Of a stretch of 64,000 nucleotides of DNA, positions 50,401 through 64,000 are shown piece after piece. The DNA is from Echinococcus granulosus (lineage: Eukaryota; Platyhelminthes; Cestoda; Cyclophyllidea; Taeniidae). The stretch covers positions 415,460 through 479,459 of the forward strand of contig NW_020170442.1 of assembly GCF_000524195.1 (NCBI RefSeq), given 5' to 3'. Positions within the stretch are counted from its first letter, which is position 1; the number at the start of each line of letters is the position of its first letter. The notes below the pieces were generated by a model that made no database searches, had not been told where the DNA came from, and saw only the letters and a list, made by a program, of their open reading frames with translations. Both the position numbers and the translations under genes were made by a program.

Positions 50401-53303
50401 CCCAATTCGAGATGAGTTCCAGACTCTACGCGTTTGTTGTTATGTTACTTTTTCCTCACTATCCAAAGATTCCGTTCCTTTAAAATTCTCGTTTTTCAAG
50501 ACCATTCATTTTTGCATTTCTTTTAAGTATGGAATCTGGTGGCACTCGCATAGCAGGTAATATACGTTTTCATCAAATTAGCTTTCACGTGAATACCTTT
50601 TCCATCGATAGATCATCAAAACGTATTAACTCCTTTCATTTTGCATTTGCGTTTAACACGAAAGGTGTCTTTTACTTTCTTGTTTGTTTAACCTTCGTAA
50701 TATTAAATTAGAATTAGTTAATTTTTTCTTTAAGGATTAGGGTTATTTGAACAGGTTCCTCAATATGACTTCTTTCTTAAAGTGACAATTCTAACTTTTA
50801 GCATGCTACATGGTACGTAACTCCGCTAGGGTACGTGGTAGTAAGATTATGTTGACCCAAAGTATTACTACAATTCGTGATTGTAATGAGCTTGATTGTT
50901 CCAATGTTATGAAGCTTGATCTATTATCGGATTTCTTGTCCTTTCAAATGCCTTGCCGTGAGAGAAACAAATGACATTTGCTTTCGTATTCGCCTTTCTA
51001 GGTTCAAGTTGATCTTCGTCTGTGTTTATTTTTTGGTGCGTCACATGTACTCTGGTTAGAAGGTTGCTTAAATTACTACCACTTATGTTTCTTACGTAGA
51101 GTTGTTTTTTTATGAGACCTCACAACTAATGTTGATCTACTTGCGTTGCGCGTCGATTCAAATGCTCTGCGCCTAGTAACAAGTTTGGATAAGAGAAGAA
51201 GGTGATATAGTCATAGTCGTCCGTTTTTTCACTCTATTGGCATTTGAATCATCTCAGACTCAACTCTAGTGTTAATCTTAACTTTCTTAGCATATTTTTA
51301 AATTCTTTTCGTAGCTACCTTAATTCGCCTTTTAGTAGTCTGGACTGATTCGTGAATTTTATGGAATGCCATAGATGGTTTTAATTTCAAAAATGTCGTT
51401 TTGCGATAACCAGTGGTATCAATATCGTCTAATATTATTGCGGTAACTGTTTTTCCCCTTTTCAGACCACAGCGTCTGCCGGACCCGGCCAGCCCAGAGT
51501 CTTACGTACGTTCGACGTTGTTTTCATTGGATCCGCCGCAGGAGTGCTTCAATGCAGGCTATGGCCTCTTTCGCGGCAATATCAGTACCCGCGTGCCGGA
51601 ACGCGGCGACCTCGTGCGTTCGGGCTTCGCCCATCTCCGCTCACCCGAGCACACTCAATTCGGGTTCCTTATGGAGTACAACTTCTATCCCTACACTCAC
51701 CTTGTCATTCGGTAAGACCGCAACACCGCCACATCCGCTGTTCATAACTACTAGCTTCGTTGACAAGATACTTTTTGTCATATCCTTTAAGTCGAGCAAC
51801 TTTCATTTAAATACTAACGGAGATTGTCATTGAAGCTAATAACACACACTGACCCTTAATAGACACACAATAGTGGTCAGAGTTTAAAATTAAGGATGTT
51901 AATTCTAAAGAATGGAATTGAAAGATTTTCTACTTGTAGGGCTTTTGTCGAAGTCTTTTACGACTGTCGCATCCATCCAATTGATTGTGTCTGCTTGTTA
52001 TCCCTAGAATGCATCATTTGAGTAGTGGGTGAGATTTTTACCATCTTTTCCAGCTTGAATTCCAACCTTTCTTAACCAAATTTTAGGTATTTATTGATTG
52101 ATTACCTATTTGTAGTCTAGAAATGCAGGGATTTGTGGAGTTGCGAGGTTACATTTCACGCTCAAAACTCATTTGATTCTACATCTACTAGTTTCAAACA
52201 GGATGAGCTCTGCGAAGTGGATGAGCGACCTCACTAGGCGACCAATTTTCACTTCAGACGGGTTTGCGTTTTCACTGGCCATGTGGCACACATAGCTGCG
52301 ATTTCTATAAGGACGCCTTTTTTTCCAAATTTAACTAGCTGAGTTAACGAAAGCCCTCTTCTTTCCTTCTAAAGAATTTATTTTTCTTGTTTATGAGAAT
52401 GGGACGTCATTGCCTTGTTTTGTACGCCTATTGTGGCGTGGCACTTGTGAAATTCGAAACTATAACAATAAATAAACGAGTGAAACGTGCAGCCTCGGTG
52501 GTGGTTGAAACGGGATGTGGGAACTTTGAAACACCGATATCTGAGGGATGCCACCTAGTGTGTATGTGCGCGTGTTCATGCATGAAGGGTGGCTGGCAAT
52601 CCAGGCTAATCCAAACCAGTAAAGTTCCTATTCCGAAATGTCTTCGCCTACTAGCGCATGGCTTCACATTTTTCCTGCATGAAAATAAACTTTGCGGTTT
52701 TTGCTGCTCAACCTTACGTCATTCCCTCTCTTCCCCTACTTTATGTTGCTCAATTTAATGAATCCCTCCCACTAATACCCACTAGCATTAACCGTCCGCT
52801 AAGGCTGTCGAGCACGCATTTCGAGTTTGATTGGATAATTTGATTGCGGAGCTTAAAATAAACAGGCATTGTCTACTTGAGTGGACCATTTGTGGAACTT
52901 TATTAGTAAATTAGTGGCGTGTGCTATACCACCATACCGCATGACGCATTGCTCTAGCTATCGTGGCGACGGTCGTACGTACCGGTTGAACATCCACCCA
53001 AAGACGGAATGGGATGCCTTCTGGTTCGACATGCACCAATTTCCACTATACACACGCGGTGGTCCCTACTGGTGCATCTCAAAGTTGCCGCTCTCCGCCT
53101 TTTATCTGATCAATCGGGGCACCGTGGTGGACCGGCAGCAACGCATTTCCCCCTCGCGGGTGCGCATGATCTCCTTCACCCTCGCCGACCGCCTGCCCGG
53201 ACCATTTGCCCTGGAAATTGACTATATCGCACTCTACTACGATCGCTTCCACAAGGAGCGTTTCGCCTACGAGCAGTACGACGCCCCCGCTATCGTTAAG
53301 TAG
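44465..53303 (+). CDS. NDUFAF1: Complex I assembly factor NDUFAF1 (CIA30), 4 exons
   Basis: NDUFAF1/CIA30 is a mitochondrial chaperone needed to assemble the membrane arm of NADH dehydrogenase. Exons: 44465-44683, 46715-46989, 51466-51711, 52958-53303; phases 0, 2, 2 all match, giving 361 aa plus stop (human 327). The N-terminus is Arg-rich with few acidic residues (MFRLTVSRHVVLQNAPF, then repeated Arg), consistent with a mitochondrial presequence. The CIA30 domain follows from about aa 83: FPQLTESDFKLWRVCTDADF, YGLFRGNISTRVP, then RYRGDGRTYRLNIH, YTRGGPYW, ISFTLADRLPGPFALEID and a terminal HKERFAYEQYD, all lining up with human NDUFAF1. An acidic/Pro linker sits in exon 2. CTTTTCAG ends one base before the start ATG, so the 5' end is probably an acceptor site, for a cis intron or a spliced leader. 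Confidence 0.94.
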
Positions 53304-53703
53304 ACAGTCGCGCCTCTGGATGTGCTCTCGATTCCTCTTCCCTCTATTTCTGCGCTTTCCTATGGTGTTGCCTTTGTACATGTTGATGGTGCTTGTTGGA
53401 AAAAAGCAATACCACTTGTGATATTTCTTTTTCATGGGAACTGTTCTTATTGTCTTGAATTAGTCTTTAAGCACTATTATTTAGCGGTTGTCTGCCGCAT
53501 ATCCGTGTTTTATATCACGTGGATTTTCGTGATGTAGAGGAGCATTTTTTAAGAATTTGCACATCAATTCATTCGAGAATTACCTATGCTTATTATGGAT
53601 GGCCGCAGTCTTTTTCATTCGATTTCCTACCATTGTGAGCCTAAAATTTCGTTGGAAGCACTCTATAATGGGGTTAAAGCCTGTCGTCTCGTGAGGCATC
53701 TTG

Positions 53704-54246
53704 TCAGTCGTTGTTGAATGCGTCAGCATCATATGCATTCAAAATCCGAATTGCTTCCAGATAGGTACTTTTCTTTCGATCGTGAGGTAATTTTTTCATT
53801 ATGAAGCGTTGGCTGTCCATTTCTCTTGGGAAAGCTTCCGAGGGATTGCTGTAGGCGGTAGGTGTTCCCCTCTCAGTTAATCTGCTGTATTTTCTGTAAA
53901 TAGAGGCCATTGCCTGGATGTAAATATTGGTTTGAACCTTCAAACCAGGGAAGTTGTTTCTAACAGCTGTCGTTTGCGTGAGTGATTCGTTCACAAAGGT
54001 GAGCCTATTCAAGGAAGTTCGTGTTTGTGGTCGTTTGCGTCTCGATTTAGAGTTAAACAGTGTTGCCCATTTCGATGATACTGGGTTCTGCGGCCGTAAA
54101 TATGCCAAATGTAGACCAATACAGAATCCAATGAAGCGTAACTGAAGAATGAACACAGATATTTTAAAGGCGAATGTACCTTCAGGAAAGGATTGCTCGT
54201 GCCCCATTTCGATGTACACGGCACTAATTCTCTTAATTTCTGCCAA
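53704..54246 (-). CDS. Hypothetical ORF with hydrophobic segment
   Basis: An uninterrupted 180-codon frame, long for this AT-rich DNA, in antisense to the region after NDUFAF1 and convergent with it. The first ATG lies about 13 codons in. The translation has a hydrophobic stretch (ISVFILQLRFIGFCIGLHL, about residues 29-47), then a basic cluster (NSKSRRKRPQTR), and a charged C-terminal tail (YLEAIRILNAYDADAF). No family recognised. A 38-nt intron (TTTCCTGAAG|GTACATT to CATTCTTCAG) could instead remove part of the hydrophobic segment and shift the frame, so the exon structure is unsettled. It may also be a chance ORF. Confidence 0.35.
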   Translation of the reverse strand: MAEIKRISAVYIEMGHEQSFPEGTFAFKISVFILQLRFIGFCIGLHLAYLRPQNPVSSKWATLFNSKSRRKRPQTRTSLNRLTFVNESLTQTTAVRNNFPGLKVQTNIYIQAMASIYRKYSRLTERGTPTAYSNPSEAFPREMDSQRFIMKKLPHDRKKSTYLEAIRILNAYDADAFNND

Positions 54247-56593
54247 AAAAGTTTTTACCGGTCATAGCTATAAGCATCATCTGGTATCTAGTTTTAGAGC
54301 CTATTTTCGTTCAAATTTACGGGACGGATCATCGTGTATGTGTATCCAAGATTACTTAGACATCAGTTGTTTTCTCAAACACCATTTCCATTGGTTGGCT
54401 GAAAGGAAGATCTTGAAAAACGCAGGCCTGCAAATTACTGACGTGTAATCATGCTTGTTCTCTCTGTGAGTGATTCGATCTATGACTTCTCATTATTACT
54501 CTATATTCCCTTCAATCCCTGACGTTTGCACTCAAATGGCATGATTTGTGAAAATGCAGTAACAATCTTAAAAAGGACACTTTTCAGAATAATCAAAATT
54601 CACTGACTTGCATTAAAATATCCTTCGAAAAACCACTTTTACAAATAACCTAGCTCGGATTTACATATTGCGACCTAAAATTTGCGCTATGGTTCGGTAT
54701 TTGTAGAAATCATTTGATGTTCAATTTTTTTGAGGTTATTCTCCGTAAATGATTACATCGATGTTAAACCACATGCCAGGGGACTGGCACTTTCACATAT
54801 TCTCTAGTCCTGGTGGCACTCAGTTCACCGCATGTTCGGTGTGTCTATGCATAGGATTGAAAATGTTGCCTTTGACATCGAGTTGGCTTTATTCTAATTA
54901 GTCAATAATCCGAAATATCAAATCAGCCTCTTGATTTTATGCGCACATTCAGCTTATATTTCATATATTTTATTTATCCTACAGGGTCGCTTAACTGAAA
55001 AGGATTAATGAATTCGGCGGGTCGAGTTATAGAGGGGGATCACTACAAAGTGGAAAACCACAGTTGGATAGTTCTTTGTATCTGACTTCACATACCTGGA
55101 TTGGAAAGTGGAACAACTGGGAAATGGCCATTTGTTTTCATGCCACATAAAATAGTATGTACATTAATAAATTACGGAGAGTGCAGAAGAATTTCAGAAC
55201 TTGTCTTACCTGATGCTAATCTCGAAAGCATATCCGTGGAATGTCTGAGCCAACCCCTTATTTGAGGCTGATTGTCCATCAATCTGTTTGCCTATTAATT
55301 CGTCATTTGAACAATTAATGCAATGAAGTCTGCTGTTTGTTCAAACATCCCTTCTTGTATGAATTGCAGTAATAGCAGTCAAGAGCAGAACAGAAGGGTA
55401 GGTTTCTTTTACATGGACATCTTGTTAATTGGCACAGTGCTGGCTATTGCCATGTTTAGGGGACTTGATGTAAAGGCAATTCATTCTCTTAAAGCACCAA
55501 TAAACTCGGGGATTAACTGGCTATAGGCTAAAAATAGTTAATTGCAAAATGAGAAATTTTGTGCAGATGCAAAATTGCAAAATAGGACTTCTCTACATAA
55601 GATATTGTTCTATTTTCCAAAAATAAGTTGGGTGATAATCAGCTAGATTTACAGGAAACATTATTATACTGGAGGAACACCCTCCTTTGAATGCGGAGCC
55701 CTGAATCAAGAGCATTTCCTGCAAAGTGGTAAGCAAACATATATTGGGGAAATGGACAACAAAATTCATTTTTGCAGAATAAGGTACAATTATAAGTTGG
55801 CAAAATATTTACTGACGTATAATTATCAGCTATTCATAACTGATGGCGGTTACGGTGAGGGCACAAAATAACCGGGGTCATGTAGATAAGGTGAGAGAGC
55901 TAACATACAGTATACATGGAGAAGGGAAAACATATCAATGGTGAAATGTAAGTACATTTGAAAAGAAGTTACTTAAAAGAAGTATAAGAAGAATAATAGG
56001 GACAAGTGGTAAAGAAGCACAAATTTTGGCAAAGGTGGGGTACAATGCGAAACCCTTTGCCCTCTAGACCTCATTGATGTTCATGAAGCGACATTATTCA
56101 CTCCTCTCTTGCAGCAAGCAGGATTTTGCGGCCCTTTTAAGCCATTTAAGCGTCTCGTGAGCACCCCAAACGAATGCAAATGGTTTTTAGGAATGTGCGT
56201 GTGATAACGGTTGAAGAGTTGCATAAGATGGGCAATCAGGAAAGGAATAGTCTTAGGAAGCAGGTAGAGGTATGACAAGGAATAGGAGCAAGCGTTTATA
56301 ACCTACATAAAATTTCTAAGGGAACATAACTCCCAAACTATTAGAAGTGGAGCGATAAAACTTAATGATGCAGGGTGATAAAAATTGACAGCCAAAACTA
56401 TTACTAACCGAAATAAGCACAAATGAACACCTCTCTTTTCCTTTAAAAGTACTGTGTGTTTTTCTCTCTCTGCTTCTACTTCAAATAATATATGACTTCA
56501 TCTAATAATGATAATAATGAGTGCACAAAATACACGTAAATTTGGAGAGAAAAGGTTTCTCGCAACGACTTCTCCCTTGACACTGTTTTTGCC

Positions 56594-61914
<5,321 letters not shown>

Positions 61915-62227
61915 GTCGCCAATCATTGCGTGGGTGGATTACCCAGTGTTGATGATGGGGCTTTCAAATACCACAGGGTTTATCAAGGTGACCTTGTCCG
62001 CCTCAAATGGCATTCCGTGCTTAGTGAAAACAGAAGTCTCAATAATGGTTGTTTTTTATCGCGTCCTACGCGCTTGCAACATTCCTCCTGGATAGCTGTG
62101 ATTATAGAAGACAAATCTACTCAAGTAGGATGTTTGCAGTTTGCGCTCCTGAATCATACAACTTCGCTGACGGACGCTAGCGCAATTCTGTTTCTACATG
62201 ATGGGCGATCTACACTTGATTTTCTCG
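61915..62227 (+). CDS. Candidate internal exon, unidentified
   Basis: A 313-nt open segment starts after a strong acceptor (CCGTTTTTTTCAG), phase 0, and ends at a weak G|GTTTGT donor, phase 1. The translation is protein-like: VANHCVGGLPSVDDGAFKYH, VYQGDLVRLKWHSVLSE, then SSWIAVIIEDKSTQVGCLQF. I recognise no domain. It would belong to a plus-strand gene extending to the right, but no neighbouring exon could be joined with certainty. Confidence 0.4.
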
Positions 62228-63539
62228 GTTTGTATAGTTGTTTTTTTTTCATTAAATGTTGTCATTAGTTTGGGTTGTGTGCGATTGATTCCTCAGCATT
62301 TGCGTAAGATTTGGTTGTGCTTTGGTTTAAGCTTTTTTGGATTTCCGTACTCCCTCTACTTAGATGAGATTTGATTCTTCATTCACGCCTGTAAAATAAG
62401 TGGCAATTACGTTTTCCTCTGTCTGATATCGTTAATTTGGTCATTTTTTTCTCCACGACCATTGATTTATGTCCAAACTTGGCTAGTTTGACCTTTTGGT
62501 TGAGTTAAGGCCGTTCGCATTGCATTGGGACTCATTGGCAGCTGTGTGCATGAATATCCATAGAGAGACCGCGTCATGTAAACTGAAAAGTGGACTTAGA
62601 TGTCTTTTTGCACCGTCAGCCGTGCACAATTTATTTGCAACGGTAGTGCTTTGCTTAAGCGCCCATAGGCGCATCTGCATGAGCTGCATGCGGATCCCAA
62701 TCTGGGTGAGTCGAAAGGAGAGGAATTGGACTTTAGTTTTGCTTGTTTAGTTAGTTCAGATTTTCCTTCTACATTTGTTTCTACTTGCCTCCAAATGTCA
62801 GAGGTCTGTATCTATCCAACTCTGCTATATTGAATTAATGGTATGAATTTGTTCCAACCTTTTAATACCGGAGCGAAGTTTACTCAAGTCTGGCCGTGGA
62901 ACTTTCATGACTGGATGCAGTCTTATTGGAATCAAACTTGACGGAATCTTGATAGAAAACAGTTTCGATACCTAAAGTTTGGTTGTTCTTATGCCACCCA
63001 CACTGTCTCGAGTGACGGATTCCTCCCTCTACAGCGTTATTCCCCTCCTCGTGCCGACGTTAGTAGATGTGCAAACTTATGCTCACTTTATCAGACACCA
63101 AAGGCTTGAATGTATTGAAATAGTTCATCACAACTTTAAATATGTGAATTAAAGGCTTCAGGTGCTCTCATAAGCCCTCGGTTCCGATTAATTAACTTGG
63201 TATTTACTTGTTTATTCTCGTATACAGCCTCTGTCACAAGTGCTATCAAAGTTTTCCTGAAAAAATGGAACTGATTCTACTACCTTGGCTGGGTCCAGTG
63301 AGAGGTTGTGCTGCAGACATTGTTTAAACAATGTGGTTATTTAAGTTAATACACAATAATTAACAGACTATGAAGGCTGACAATCAGTTTTGAAGAGGCT
63401 TTCTTAACCCAAAAATTTGTCCCGGGCGCTTCGTCGTTAAATTTTTCTTCCTGACCCAGGGTATCGGGTTCTCTCTGTGTTCTCGCTAAATTTTGAATGG
63501 ATTGGTTTGCTGCTGGTTTAACAGGATGTCATTAAGTCA

Positions 63540-63870
63540 ACTTTATTCTGCTGCAGCTCGCTGCCCTTTTCTTCCGTGCGAGGGAAATGTGGGTGTCCGT
63601 TGTCCCCCACACCATTGTGAGTCACCAGGATGCGTTGCATGCGCGCCCGTCCACTTTTTTGGTCGCTGATGCGGTTGTCTGTCGCCCGAATTCCCTGGGC
63701 CGTCCTCATGACTCATTCGGCTAATTTTAGTAGCTCCTTCTTTGCTCACTGGCCGGTTGTTTGTGACGCGGTCAATCCGTCTTGCCCGCCTAATTGCCAT
63801 TTCTACTCCCTCTGGTGAGAGAGTTCCTCTGGCAATTCGAAAGCTCCTCGGTCCCCTATGTCCCAAGATG
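63540..63870. other. GC-rich island with overlapping open frames
   Basis: About 330 bp markedly richer in GC than its surroundings and open on both strands, the longest being 107 codons on the minus strand, with a basic, Arg-rich translation. This resembles either a fragment of a retroelement or an untranslated CpG-rich segment. Nothing recognisable. Confidence 0.3.
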
Positions 63871-64000
63871 TTTGTTTGGGTAAAAAGTCATTTTAATGTG
63901 GATAATTCATCATGTCTCCTTTAACAGCTGCTAGGTAAAGTTGGCCAGGGCAGATTTGGAATATAGCAAGTACCATGATGTGTACTCCCATTCCACATAT

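Overview
The window is eukaryotic: split genes with GT-AG introns, long AT-rich non-coding stretches, and degraded LTR retroelements. Introns of 32-45 nt next to introns of several kb, and the divergence of the proteins, suggest a parasitic flatworm, most likely a tapeworm. The lineage is an inference from gene style, since no rRNA or mitochondrial marker is present.

Left third (3.4-23.3 kb, minus strand): a 14-exon kinase suppressor of Ras (KSR) gene, rebuilt exon by exon with every intron phase consistent, giving 1125 codons plus stop. A degraded Ty3/Gypsy pol copy lies in its last intron. Short LTR elements and a second repeat lie beyond its 3' end.

23.35-29.7 kb: Pelota (PELO, 5 exons, plus strand) starts 617 bp from the KSR start codon, so the two are divergent. 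Downstream of PELO is an uncertain coding-like stretch. Convergent with it is the 3' end of a UTP3/Sas10 gene (minus), followed by unidentified minus-strand exons at 28-29.6 kb.

30.2-31.9 kb: a nest of short LTRs. One pair flanks a 100-N assembly gap, has a 4-bp target duplication, and has a primer-binding site matching the 3' end of tRNA-Leu.

32.5-53.3 kb (plus strand): protein phosphatase methylesterase PPME1 (10 coding exons) and the complex I assembly factor NDUFAF1/CIA30 (4 exons). The rest is large AT-rich introns and spacers.

53.7-64 kb: a possible small minus-strand ORF, a large intronless ELAV/Hu-type RNA-binding protein gene (minus), and isolated exon-like pieces on the plus strand near the right edge that may belong to a gene running out of the window.

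The genes cover Ras/MAPK scaffolding, ribosome rescue, rRNA processing, PP2A demethylation, mitochondrial complex I assembly and mRNA regulation. They are ordinary housekeeping or signalling genes with no evident pathway cluster.
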